Below, piece after piece: positions 31,241-42,809 of a stretch of DNA of 64,000 nt. Each line of letters opens with the position of its first letter. Within the stretch, counting starts at the first letter, position 1. This stretch comes from Zea mays. Lineage: Eukaryota; Streptophyta; Magnoliopsida; Poales; Poaceae. The translations under genes were made by a program, and so were the position numbers. The notes beneath the pieces were generated by a model. The model did no database searches, was not told the DNA's origin, and saw only the letters and a list, made by a program, of their open reading frames with translations. The DNA is taken from positions 16,630,434 through 16,694,433 of the forward strand of contig NC_050099.1 of the NCBI RefSeq assembly GCF_902167145.1, given 5' to 3'.

Positions 31241-33424
31241 AGAGATGCAGCCGCACGAGCACGTGATGGATAGCGCCGCGAGACTGGTGGGATTGTTGGT
31301 CTGAAGCGCTGTAACCGTTCACGATGGAATGCTCGTGAATAGATTACATCACAACCGAAATAAACATCAATCAATGTGCTCCGGTCACACTGTAAATCGA
31401 TAACGGACCAAAACAACCAAACCAAACACCTCCTAAGTTCAAAAGAGTGCAAATCAAGGCACTTTAGAGAAACTGGCCTCAAAGCTTAACTAACGTATTG
31501 ACCCTTAATAAAAGTGGTGGGACCCTTAATAAAAGTGGTGCGTAATTAGGTGGTGAACAAAAGCTATTAATAGTTTGGCCTAAGACAATGGGGAAACGAC
31601 CCTAAAAAATGCTGAGTAAAGAGAGGGGGTAGAAGAAAATCAGGATTTTCCAATGTAAAAACCTAACCCTAGAACAAAGATTGACTGTGTTCACTATCTT
31701 GCAATCTCTAAACTAGTTAGCGTTGATTATGAAAAATGTGCTAAACTATCTAACCCATGCCCTGGAGAAAGTTGGTAGCTAAGCAAGATCGAGTGACATG
31801 GCTTGGCACAGGATTTACGTTGGGTTTGACACAACAGACAAACCAAACTTGCCTCACCCATATCTTTTGATCCAGACATCATTTAGGCTCAAGACACACA
31901 GATAGCGTGTAGAGCACAATAAGAGGAAGAGATCATATATGGGGATTTTGCCCAAATTCACAAAGATTTTGAACTTGTCACGTGTTTGACACAAGCAGGC
32001 AGCGCTCGACGCACACTAGCCACACGCCCATGCCCTCAGCGTGTTGGTCTACCATCACTGCCAGCCCTGTTGTGCCGTGCCTATTTAAGCAACGATCAGG
32101 GCACACTGTAGCACCCCACGCCACACTTGACGTCTCCCGCAAGTCTTCACCGTCGTTCACCCTCGCCAGAGCACACGCTACCACTTGCCATAGCCGCTGT
32201 CAATCGGTGCTCGTGGCCAAACTAGACCCATCCCTCTCCGGCCCAGCCAAGCGCATGGACAGCTTCCCCAAGCTACAGTGAAGCTTCCCCGCCACTTCCC
32301 CAATACTCTACGGCCTTGATTGGCGCGCCACCGCTAGCCAACAAGTTCCCCTCCGTCTACGCTCGCGAACACGCAAATCCAAGCCGCCTCCAACTAATAG
32401 GAGCCCCCAGCAAGTTTCACAAAGATCCTCGCGAAGCTCAGCTCCCAATATGTTTACCAAGAATGCTACCATGCCAGGAAGCGATTTCCTAGCATGCTAG
32501 CGACCTCTCTCTGCCTAGGTGCGTAGAGCGGAGAACTTCGACCATCTCCGACCGATAATCGCCGCCTTTGATCTCGCCGGACCACCCCGAAGCTCCTCAA
32601 TCCCTTCCCCGGCTTCGCATAACCCATATAAAGAAGTTGAGCCTAACTATGGCATTCAACATCAATTGGTGCATGTATATAGCATACTTTTTCAGAATTC
32701 CAGTGATTATCCTATATATTGGGAGCCGAAGTCCGACTCTGAAGAAGCTCCTTAACATAACAATCTCGACATACTTCGACTCTAGGGTTGTTTCTTTGCT
32801 AGGAATGCGAATCTAATCATCATCTCCAATATACCCTAGCCTTATCATTACCTCTAGGTCATCAACCTTCATCACAGATCGACCAATATTAATATAACTT
32901 GGCTTCATTAGTCGACCATTGTTTTCCCCTTCAGCGACTTCCCCTCAACATCCAAAGTATTTTCCTCTACTCCATCCTTCCTCCCTCTACTTCAAATTCG
33001 TAGAAAAAATTCATAACTTCAGAGATAGGCGCCTCACCTCCAACTTCCAAACTGTCGGGGGCGTCCTCATCCCTTTGAAGGGCTTCAGATGATGTTGGGG
33101 GTGGTCAACCTTGTTGTGGAGTGAACTCTTGCCATCTAGACTTTTGAAACTAAGTTTCCCTAAGCTTACAACAAAAACTAGCAAACGCGAGAGTGCTTCA
33201 AAGGTGGAGAGTTAGCTAGCAATAAGTTGGCGCAAAGCAGTAAATGTCGTGGGTGTCGCATGGGACCGACCAGTTTATATAGGAGACCAGACGCAAAAAG
33301 TTGAGGAACCATCGTGATCCATGCTTGCTGCTCGGTGGGCCAAAAAAGTCCTAACTATCCATTGTAATACTGAGAGCATTTCCCTTTCTGATACTTTGTA
33401 TTAACAATCGTTTTAAATAAAGAG
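31241..33424. other. No gene recognised; probably older gypsy element sequence
   Basis: About 2.2 kb without a coding domain. It includes a C-rich stretch at 31980-32420 with a TATTTAAGC element near 32081, and short frames such as 31982-32281 and 32519-32755 that have no recognisable motif. A tandem phrase TGACCCTTAATAAAAGTGGTGGGACCC occurs near 31500. Its right border is where the 33430-42804 element inserted; the sequence after that element runs into an older gypsy 3' LTR, so part of this stretch may be internal sequence of that older element. Confidence 0.4.
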
Positions 33425-33429
33425 CTCTA

Positions 33430-34059
33430 TGTGGGGGACAGATATCCCCCGGGTCCACTGGAAGGATAAAAGACCTCACGAAAGGCCCAAGCGCCCAATA
33501 AATCGTAAGGTCATCCCTTCATGGGCCTGGGGAGGAATGACCAGTGAAGCGGATCGACACAAGGCCGGATCGGTGCGAACCCAGACGGCCCAACAACGTC
33601 GAGCGAGTAACCACCACAGAGACCCGACTTTCCCGCGCTGGAACCCCGTGCAACGGAACCAAGCGAGGATGAGTCGGTGGAACTATAGGAAGATAGACTC
33701 AATCGGTTCACTATTTCTTAGGTGCGCATTGTTATCATATCTGCATGTATTTCCCCACAGTCGAATCTATAAGGCCTAGGGGGCACCCCTTCAGAACGAT
33801 CGATCTCACTACTCAGCCACCCACCTCAACTCTCTACGTTCCCTATACTAGAGAATTCCCTTGTAATACACCATAAAAAGCATTCCTGCCAGGACGTAGG
33901 GTGTTACGCATCTCTAGGCGGCCCGAACCTGTACATCATTGTTCACAGTTTCTCATGCGCCCAGCACGAACCATCGAGCTACAGTCGGCAACATCGTCCT
34001 ACTCCTAAAAACACCTTGAGGGGAACCCCGGGTGTGCGGTCGGACCCAAAACACCGACA
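33430..34059 (+). repeat. 5' LTR
   Basis: TGTGGGGGAC...CACCGACA. A TATA-like CTATAAGG lies at about 33766. The 3' copy has ATATAAGA at the same place, so the two promoters are not identical. Confidence 0.92.
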
Positions 34060-34061
34060 GC

Positions 34062-34080
34062 TGGCGCGCCAGGTAGGGGG
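34062..34080 (+). promoter_or_regulatory. Primer binding site
   Basis: TGGCGCGCCAGGTAGGGGG starts two bases after the 5' LTR end. This GC-rich TGGCGC type is common in Tat-lineage elements. Confidence 0.75.
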
Positions 34081-34365
34081 TGTGTTGCCGATCTAAGCTA
34101 GCTCAATGGCCGTCACCTTCCACCGCAAGATCACCCTCCGCCCTGGATCCGTGTTCTGCTTCGGAACTATCTCATCCATAGCAGACGAAGAAGGAACTCT
34201 ACACCGCATCGCAGATCCGCCAAGAAAGAAGTCTCCTCCAAACTCCGAGAATATCGGAGTAAGGCAGGGAAAAGCGCAACCTCCAGCGCTCCAAAAAAGA
34301 TCGCCTTCAGCAAGCCAGGGGCCGAGGGCCCGCTGACCCGGAGAACTCCACTGTCTACCTCCCCG

Positions 34366-37095
34366 ATGAAAGAATGGACACAAATCGCAAGGAAGAAAGA
34401 AACAAATAAAGCCGGGAGGGAGCAAGTTGTTCTTTCCATTCCTCCACCCTCAAAGGAGAACGGAAAGAAGATCGCCACGACCGCCTCACCATTCTACCCC
34501 GATGTCCTCTTCATCGGGAGAGTGGAGTCGCCCCCCATCTCCGACGACGAGCCGACCGCGCCCGGAGAAGAACCTCCTCAGCGGGAATCCCGCCGACGGA
34601 GGAACCGACGCCGAAATATCCTGCGACATCACGAGGCCGGAGAGCGGGACCCGGAGCAGCCTGTCTCACGAGACGAGGTCTCAGAGATAGGAGAAACTCT
34701 GGAGGAACGCGTCTTCAGAGAACGAAGGAACTCCCGACGGCGTGATCGCCGACGAGCTTAGGAACAAGCCGAGCAGGAGGCAAGGCAACGTCGGGAGAAT
34801 CCACTCTTCGGGCGCAACCTGAACCCCGACTTCGCCCGAGCCATGAACACGCCGAGTGAAGTCGGAGGGGTACTAGCTCGGATAGCTGATGGACTCCCTC
34901 GGACTCCCGACGCCGAGGGCTATCGACGACTGTTCACCCAAGCAGCCAACCATCTTCTACCTCTCGCTCACCCGTCGAACGACCTACGACACACCATCAA
35001 TAGCCGCCGGGACACGCGAAGCTCCATCAACGCTTTGCGTGAACGACGACATGAGAACGAGATCCGCCACCGGGAAGAGTATGACAGGGATCACGGCATC
35101 CCAGCTCGGAGTCAGGCCACCAGAACTAATTCGGCAACGGCCTTGACTGGCGGTACCACCCGGGGACGGTCGAGGAACCACAACAACTACTCCCCTCCCC
35201 GGGACAGACATCATCCCCGACGACAAGAAGACACGTGTGGAGTGTCTGCACTTACTCCACGCCTTAGAGCCATTCAATGGCCCCCTAACTTCAAGGTATC
35301 CAATGTCGACAAATATGAACCTAAGCAGGATCCAGGAGGCTGGCTGGCCGTCTACACCACCGCTGCTCGAGCTGCCGGGGCGTCCGAGGACGTGATGACC
35401 GCATACTTACCCGTTGTTCTCGGGCAAGACGCGCTACAATGGCTGTGACATCTACCCCGACATTGCATCGACGACTGGAGCGACTTCAGTCGATGCTTCA
35501 CCGCCAACTTTCAGTCCCTCTCCGACAAACCAGCGCAACCATGGGACCTCAAATCCATCAAGCGCCGGGGGGACGAAACTCTTCGGTCATACCTCAAAAG
35601 GTTCCAGACCATGAGAAATCGTATCCCCGAGGTCACGGAGGCGGCCGTGATCGAGGACTTCTACAGAGGATCCAACGACTCGGCTTTCGTTCGGGCCATA
35701 TTGCAGAAGGCGCCGACTACCTCCGAGCAACTGTTCCGGGAGGCCGACCTCTACATCACCGCCGACGAGCGAGCTCAGGACCTCATCGGGGGAGCGAAGC
35801 CCGCACCGGCAGCACCACGACGTGACACGAACCAGCAACCCGACAAACGCTGGGAGAAGAGGCCTCGCGAAGAAGTGCACGCCGCCGGACCATCTGCCTC
35901 TCGCCGCCCAGGGAGGGCCTCGCGGAGGCGAACACACGCTGGACAACATCCAAGATGCCCAGTGCCCGTACCACAAGGACATGCGCCACACCCTTCGGAA
36001 CTGCAGAGACTTCAAGCACTCCGTCGGACACGGCCGGCCCTTCCAACCTCTACCTCCTCCTCCGCCGCGGGGAGGACCAGGAGAACCGCGACAACCCCAG
36101 CAGCAGGAGGAAGGAGGAGGTGGAGCCTTCCCGCGCGTTGACAGAGAGGTCAACGTCATCTTCGGCGGACACGGATCGCAGGAGAATAGAAGACAACAAA
36201 AGCTCAACGATCGCCAGATATTGGTGGCGACCACCGGTCCTCCCGCTCCGTACCGATGGTCGAAGCACCCGATCACCTTCACTCGGGCAGATCAATGGCT
36301 CAACTTCGACCACCCAGGCAAATACCCGCTCCTCGTTGATCCGGTGATCCGAGAGAGCAGGGTGAAAAAGGTATTAGTGGACGGGGGGAGCAGCATCAAC
36401 GTCACCTTCCCTCGGACAGTCCAAGGCTTGGGAGTTCACCTCAAAGAGCTCCACGAGTCAGACACTCCTTTCTTCGGCATCGTGCCGACTGAAGGGGAAT
36501 ACCCGCTGGGCCACATCTACATGCCAGTCACCTTCGGAACTCCGGAGAACTACAGAACTGAGTTCCTGAGGTTCGAAGTGGCGAACTTCGACTGCGGGTA
36601 CAACACCATCATCGGGAGGCCGGGATTGGCAAAATTCATGGCCATTCCACATTACACATACATGATATTGAAGATGCCAGGGCCGCAAGGAATCATAACT
36701 GTACGCGCTGACTTCCAAGGCGCCACAGAATGTTTCCGAGTGGCCATCCAGGCGGCCCTCACCACCAAACCGTCGGCGACTTCTTCGATACAGGCAAACT
36801 CTAAGCCTGAGGAGGACCTTGCAGCACCTGCAAATGAAGCTCAAGCCGCGACCTCTATGCGGCCGACTGAAGAAACCAAAATGATCAACCTTGGGTTTGC
36901 TGATGAACGCAAGACCGCCATCATCAGTTCCAGCCTGGATGACAAATAGGAAAGCGCGTTCGTCCAGTTCCTGCAAGACAACTGAGACGTATTCGCATGG
37001 CAACCTGCAGATTTGCCGGGAGTCCCGAGAGAACTGGCCGAGCACAAATTGAAAGTTTATCCTCAGGCGAGGCCGATTCGGCAAAAATTACATCG
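34366..37095 (+). pseudogene. gag-protease polyprotein with stops and one frameshift
   Basis: The frame opens around 34366 and keeps phase through an Arg/Glu-rich N-terminal region, a TAG at 34759, and the gag core (DKYEPKQDPGGWLAVY, DALQWL; 35310-35445). A TGA follows at 35446, then the gag C-terminal half (SYLKRFQTMRNRIPEV, EDFYRGSND). Near 35900 the frame shifts by one and continues with CPYHKDMRHTLRNC, an HxC-type zinc-knuckle-like segment, and the aspartic protease (VLVDGGSSINV near 36375, then NTIIGRPGLAKF). A TAG at 36947 and a TGA at 36983 follow. Gag forms the particle and protease processes it. The RT start (RPIRQKLHRFTP) is reached and then cut off at the deletion junction near 37110. 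Confidence 0.82.
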
Positions 37096-37109
37096 TTTCA
37101 CGCCAATGT

Positions 37110-38145
37110 GGAATACACGCAGCATCCAAGACACTAGTCGGGAAGGTCTTCAGGTCGGGATTCTATTGGCCAACAGCGAAAAGTGATGCAGCCGAGTTAG
37201 TTCAGAGGTGCGAAGCTTGCCAGTACTTGTCAAAGCAACAACATCTACCAGTACAGCAACTGCAGACTATACCAGTAACTTGGACGTTCGCATGCTGGGG
37301 ACTGGATATGATTGGACCTTTCAAGAAAGCTCAAGGAGGATACACTCATGTACTGGTACCAATCGACAAATTCACTAAATGGATAGAGTTCAAACCCATT
37401 GCTTCTTTAACCTCAGCTAAGGCCGTGGAATTCATACAAGACATAATATTCAGATTCGGAATACCGAACAGTATCATAACTGACCTAGGATCCAACTTCA
37501 CAAGTTCAGAGTTCTTCGTTTTCTGCGAGCAAAAGAGCATTCAGATCAAGTATGCTTCGGTGGCACACCCAAGAGCCAACAGGCAGGTTGAACGAGCTAA
37601 TGGGATGATATTAGAGGCACTCAGGAAAAAAAGTCTTCGATAAAAATGAAAAGTTCGCAGGAAAGTGGATAAGAGAGTTACCCTACGTCGTTTGGAGCCT
37701 AAGAACTCAACCTAGTCGAGCTTTGCATGGAAATACTCCTTTCTTCATGGTCTATGAGTCAGAAGCAGTACTGTCCGCTGATCTCAAGTTTGGGGCACCA
37801 AGGTTGGTCTTTGAAAGCATAGCAGAAGCCGAGGCTACTAGGCTGGAGGATGTTGATGTACTCAAAGAAGAACGGCTGAACACGGTAATTCAATCAGCAC
37901 GGTACCAGTAAACTCTGAGACGCTATCACGACAAGGCCATGTGATGTCGATCCTTTGCAGTGGGAGATCTCGTCCTCCGCCGAATTCTAACGGGGGAGGG
38001 ACGACACAAGTTGTCACCCCTATGGGAAGGACCATTCATAGTAGCAGAAGTCACTCGGCCGGGATCATATCGTCTCACTCAGATGGACGGCACGGAAATC
38101 GGGAACTCATGGAATATAGAACATCTCAGGAAGTTTTATCCCTAG
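37110..38145 (+). pseudogene. Integrase, fused directly after the RT deletion
   Basis: Similarity begins at HAASKTLVGKVFRSGFYWP (37127) just after the first RT residues, so RT and RNase H are absent. The zinc-binding CEAC half is present. The core has the D,D-35-E pattern in WGLDMIGPF, TDLGSNFTS and NRQVERANG. A 1-bp shift near 37630, a TAA near 37909 and a TGA near 37942 break the frame. The C-terminal part (FAVGDLVLRR, KLSPLWEGPF, SYRLTQMDG, NIEHLRKFYP) follows to 38145. It inserts the cDNA into the genome in intact relatives. This copy is not translatable as one protein. Confidence 0.85.
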
Positions 38146-38250
38146 TTGTATTTCAAAAGCTATCGGGACGACAATGTACTCTGTAAAATGGGAAATATAT
38201 CATCAATAAAAAGGCTTCAAGAATACTCAGTTTGTTCATGATCGACCTGC

Positions 38251-38990
38251 ATTCTTACTTAACTCGGGTGACCACTATGCCCTGCTAAACGGAGCAATCG
38301 GCTTAAGTCGGCAACGACTTAAGACGGTGCAACATGCTCGCGCTTACTTAACTCGGGGTGACCACTATGCCCTGCTAAACGGAGCAATCGGCTTAAATCG
38401 GCAATGACTTAAGACGGTGCAACATGCTCGCGCTTACTTAACTCAGGGCGACCACTATGCCCTGCTAAATGGAGCAATCGGCTTAAGTCGGCAACGACTT
38501 AAGACGATGCAACATGCTCGCGCTTACTTAACTCAGGGCGACCACTATGCCCTGCTAAACGGAGCAATCGGCTTAAGTTGGCAACGACTTAAGACGGTGC
38601 AACATGCTCGCGCTTACTTAACTCGGGGTGACCACTATGCCCTACTAAACGGAGCAATCGGCTTAAGTCGGCAACGACTTAAGACGGTGCAACATGCTCG
38701 CGCTTACTTAACTCGGGGTGACCACTATGCCCTGCTAAACGGAGCAATCGACTTAAGTCGGCAACGACTTAAGACGGTGCAACATGCTCGCGCTTACTTA
38801 ACTCGGGGTGACCACTATGCCCTGCTAACGGAGCAATCGGCTTAAGTCGGCAACGACTTAAGACGGTGCAACATGCTCGCGCTTACTTGACTCAGAGCGA
38901 CTACTATGCCCTGCTAACGGAGCGATCGGCTTAAGTCGGCAACGACCTAAGATGGTGCCACATACTTGCACTTACTTAACTCGGGGCGAC
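38251..38990 (+). repeat. 90-bp tandem array, about eight copies
   Basis: The phrase CTTACTTAACTC recurs at 90-bp steps (38343, 38433, 38523, 38613, 38703, 38793, then 38882). Units differ at a few bases. Because 90 is a multiple of three, a 142-residue open frame of 30-residue repeats appears (38417-38845), but it has no coding context. The array lies between integrase and the antisense gene. Tat-lineage elements are known to carry such arrays, some of which seed satellite DNA. Confidence 0.92.
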
Positions 38991-39235
38991 CACAGTCGGT
39001 CTGAGTTAATACTAACTTAAACTGGCGCAGCACACTCGGCGCGCACACAGTTACTCATCTAGGGGCGACCTCTATGTCCCATGAATAAGCCTCGAAATCA
39101 TTTCACGACATTTTACTTCTGCAAAATATGATACTGTCGAATTCTAAATAACAGCAGCATTCAAATCTTAAGCAGGTGTCCTCTAACAAAACATCCGAGC
39201 ACGATAACCGCGCGCTCAAAGCACGCAATGTTTTT

Positions 39236-41155
39236 CTATTTTGCAACATTCTTCTCAGGAGCGACCGACGAAGAAGGGCGACTTGAGGAATCGGGAGCAG
39301 CGTTCACATCAGCCCTTATGTCATCAGGAACAATCACCCCAGGTCTCCTCATCAAGATCCGCCCTGCGCGAATGGCTTTATCCATGGCTCTGTCGCGCTG
39401 GGCCCTCAGAGTACCGGAAGTTTCTTCAGCAACCTTGACAGCCAACTGAGCGATCTCTAGCTCCTGGGCGATGGACTTCTTGGAAGCACGCAGTTCCTTG
39501 ATGGCAGCATCTTTAGCCGATATCAACTGCCTGAGACGGATCACGTCGTCCGTGGATTCCTGCAGCTTACAACGCTGATTGTCTAACTCCTCCATGGTGA
39601 AGCGATGACTCCTCTCCAGGATGGTCAATGAGTTGCTGGAGTCACGATATAGCTTGTCAAGATTGTCACGAGAAGCAACAAGAGCACATTTTTCTTCCTG
39701 CAAACAAGAATTAACTTCTTCAAACGTCGAGCCAGCAATAAGAACATGGCAAAACAAAGCTTGGGTTTTCAGGTCACCTTTTCAGAATCAAGCTGAGCAC
39801 GCAGAGTAGAGTTCAACACGTTAGCATCGTTCAGAGCAGCAGAAACTTGGGCCAGCTCAGTCTGACTTTGGGAATACTTTTCTTCAAAATCAGAGCACCG
39901 CCGGACCAATTCAGCCTGATTTTGAGAATGTTTCTCTTCAAGAACAGAAAACTGTCGAGCCATATCTAGCGAGAAATGGTCAAGCAAAAAGTTTAGATTA
40001 AGAAGCAGTTTAATAAGATAGACGAAAGGAAGCAGAAAAGCACTAACCAGCATTCGCCGCCTCTAAGTCAGAAACACGCTGTTGAAGCAGCACCGGATTC
40101 CAACGTGCCAGAGACGAAGCTCTTTCTGGAACAGAAGCACCTTGCAACTTCAGCTGACTAGCCATCCCGTCCACCAATGCCTGATATTGAGAGCAGATGA
40201 GTGTAATGACAGCAGTTCATCTGGTGTAAAAGTCAGACTAGAATAGACCATAGTACCTGGAGGTTGGAGAAGAATGAGGGGACCCCCAAATCATGAGAAA
40301 TCAATTGATGGCTCGGTGAAGGATCACCACCCGGAGCAACTTGCAATGAACCAGCAGGGACCAACTCAGTGTCATCAGCAGAGCCCAAAACTTTGTCGTC
40401 AGGAACGCTAGCCTCTAAAGCGGCTCCTTGACCAAAGGCTTGGGCTACCACCATGCAACCAGAATGTAGCGGAGACCCTACGTGAACATCCATGGAAGTA
40501 CCAGAGGGAGACCCCGCTCGGACACTCTCGGGGCTGGGTCATAGTTTGCGCTACCCATTCGAGCTGGATCGTCTCCGGCAACACCCTCGGGGGATGGGTC
40601 GCAGCTTGCGCTACCCACCCGAGCCGAATCATCCCCGGCAACACCCTCGGGGGCTGGGTCATAGTTTACGCTACCCATTCGAGCTGGATCGTCTCCGGCA
40701 ACACCCTCGGGGGCTGGGTCACAGCTTGCGCTACCCACCCGAGCCGAATCATCCCCGGCAACACCCTCGGGGGCTGGGTGAGCGACAACACCATCCTTGA
40801 GGGCTGAGTTCTCTACGGCAGCCACCTCTAAGGCTGAAGGTCCCTCAGTTACTTCCATGGGAGCAAGACGATCCAAGTCAGTTTCCTGACCCTCAAGACC
40901 GCGCTCCAAGGTCGATGAGGCGCGGGACGCTGCCCGGGATGACCCCAACCCGGCGTCGAACACATCAGCACAAACATCCATCGCGTCACCATCCGCCGGC
41001 TCTGATAACAGATCCTCTGGAACCATATCTTCAAGAGTCTGATCAAAGTTCGCTAGAGACAATTCTTGTAGACCAATGAGGGCAGACAGAGCAGGAGAAG
41101 GAACTCCACTACTTTCCCCACTGGCTACGTATCGCCGACTGTTCTTCTGAGTCAA
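39236..41155 (-). CDS. Antisense gene of the Tat element, coiled-coil protein, several exons
   Basis: On the strand opposite to gag-pol, open blocks lie at 41155-40478, 40493-40233, 40053-39769 and 39757-39236. The first is acidic (NFDQTLEDMVPEDL) and includes a 20-residue repeat, DPAPEGVAGDDSARVGSASC and variants. The later blocks are long heptad-rich helices (LEEKHSQNQAEL, ALVASRDNLDKLY, MEELDNQRCKLQ, EIAQLAVKVAEET) and end in a basic Ala/Ser-rich tail. The gaps have intron-like character but exact splice sites were not fixed, and the first block lacks a clear ATG. It may also be partly decayed. Antisense genes of unknown function are known at this place in Tat/Grande-type elements; no enzyme motif is visible. 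Confidence 0.6.
40520..40785. repeat. 60-bp repeat in two alternating versions
   Basis: Units of 60 bp contain either GAGCTGGATCGTCTCCGGCA (A) or GAGCCGAATCATCCCCGGCA (B) and alternate A-B-A-B from 40561 to about 40760, preceded by a partial unit. This gives a 120-bp higher-order repeat, which lies inside the antisense gene and encodes a 20-residue peptide repeat. Confidence 0.9.
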
Positions 41156-41723
41156 AGGGATCTCATCTTCTTCCTCCTTCTCGTTTTCATCAGCAACACA
41201 GACAGCACACCCATTGGGATCAGCGACAGATGGATCACACCCATTGGGACTCCAGTCAACCGCACGAGTGATATGATTACACCCGCGGTCACATCAAATT
41301 ACTACTCAGAAGCAGTTCTCCAAACACTAAGCGTACCAAGCCGTCCCTTGCCCACACCCATTGGGGGGGACGCCCAGGAATTATCAGTATATTTTTCAAA
41401 ACTATCACATCCGTGCAGCGCATGCAATGAATACCTCAAGACAAAAGTGAGATATCAGCAAGGATCAAAGGAAAGCCAAATATAGCCGGTGAAGTACAAG
41501 CTTGATTGACAGAAGCGACATGAAGACTAGCAAGATATGGGCAGATCAGTCGCAGATCAAATAAATTGCACCACCTAGCAAGATATGGGCAGATCATGAA
41601 CTCGACTTCAAAGACAAAATACATGCTGACCTTTAAAGCATAATATCAATGACATAATGCTGACCTCTAAAGCATTCGGAAAAAGAAAGGATGATTCTCA
41701 GCAAAAGGGCACGAAATGAAGAC

Positions 41724-42173
41724 CTTCGAGTGGATTGTTTTCAAAAATTCACTCGAAGCTCGGGGGCTACACCCAATGAATCGTCATTCCAAGTCAAGAT
41801 AATGCTAACTTCTAAAGCATATGGCAAGATCAAAAACAAGGCTGACCTCCAACAAAGTGCAAGCGAAAAATAAAAATGATCTCTGATAATACTCGAAGTG
41901 AAGACCTTCGAGTGGATTATTTTCAAAAATCCACTCGAAGCTCGGGGGCTACACCCAATGAAGTTCAAGGTCCTACAGTACGAAATGCTGACCTCCAAAG
42001 CGCGAAGTTCGAGACAGAACACTAGTTTTTGAGTGATAAAAGCAGAAGGAGACAGTAAGAAATCGTTTTTACCAGGTTACCCGGAAAGCATTTTCTGTCA
42101 TAAACAAAGACCGCAAGCTGGACCTAGGATCTTTGGGCCGATTATTTCAAAATCAACCCAAAGATCGGGGGCT
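41724..42173 (+). repeat. Three hairpin plus purine-tract modules before the 3' LTR
   Basis: Module 1: arms 41724-41736 and 41746-41758 followed by CTCGGGGGCTAC. Module 2: perfect 13-bp arms CTTCGAGTGGATT at 41906-41918 and its complement at 41928-41940, followed by CTCGGGGGCTAC. Module 3: arms 42128-42143 and 42151-42166 with a different stem (GATCTTTGGG), followed by GGGGGCTT, which directly abuts the 3' LTR and is the actual polypurine tract. The loop sequence TTTCAAAA is shared. Confidence 0.8.
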
Positions 42174-42804
42174 TGTGGGGGACAGATATCCCCCGGGTCC
42201 ACTGGAAGGATAAAAGACCTCACGAAAGGCCCAAGGGCCCAATAAATCGTAAGGTCATCCCTTCGTGGGCCTGGGGAGGAATGACCAGTGAAGCGGATCG
42301 ACACAAGGCCGGATCGGTGCGAACCCAGACGGCCCAACAACGTCAAGCGAGTAACCACCACAGAGACCCGACTTTCCCGCGCTGGAACCCCGTGCAACGG
42401 AACCAAGCGAGGATGAGTCGGCGGAACTATAGGAAGATAGACTCAATCGGTTCACTATTTCTTAGGTACGCATTGTTATCATATCTGCATGTATTGCCCC
42501 ACGGTCGAATATATAAGACCTAGGGGGCACCCCTTCAGAACGATCGATCTCACTACTCAGCCACCCACCTCAACTCTCTACGTTCCCTATACTAGAGAAT
42601 TCCCTTGTAATCCACCACAAAAAGCATTCCTGCCAGGACGTAGGGTGTTACGCATCTCTAGGCGGCCTGAACCTGTACATCATTGTTCACAGTTTCTCGT
42701 GCGCCCAGCACGAACCATCGAGCTACAGTCGGCAACATCGTCCTACTCCTAAAAACACCTTGAGGGGCAACCCCGGGTGTGCGGTCGGACCCAAAACACC
42801 GACA
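42174..42804 (+). repeat. 3' LTR
   Basis: TGTGGGGGAC...CACCGACA, followed by the CTCTA duplication. Differences from the 5' LTR are scattered, without rearrangement. Confidence 0.92.
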
Positions 42805-42809
42805 CTCTA

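Larger units (their letters stand above)
33430..42804 (+). mobile_element. Tat-type Ty3/gypsy retrotransposon lacking RT and RNase H
   Basis: It has two LTRs of 630 and 631 bp (33430-34059, 42174-42804) that differ at roughly 15 positions by eye. Perfect target duplications CTCTA lie at 33425-33429 and 42805-42809. The order is LTR, primer binding site, gag, protease, integrase, 90-bp tandem array, antisense gene, purine tract, LTR. An antisense gene between integrase and 3' LTR is a known feature of Tat/Grande-like plant elements. The reverse transcriptase and RNase H segment is missing, and gag-protease carries nonsense codons, so it is non-autonomous. LTR divergence near 2% suggests an insertion within roughly the last million years at usual grass rates (inference). 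Confidence 0.92.

Noticed and set aside
32519..32816. Short frames in the region upstream of the 33430 element
   Set aside because: Two overlapping frames of about 80 codons without any motif; probably non-coding retrotransposon sequence.
38417..38845. 142-residue open frame made of 30-residue repeats
   Set aside because: It is explained by a 90-bp tandem array whose unit is a multiple of three. It has no start context, no domain, and lies in the non-coding 3' part of a retrotransposon.
38251..38990. CRISPR-like regular repeats
   Set aside because: Units are contiguous with no unique spacers, and the host is a plant nuclear genome.
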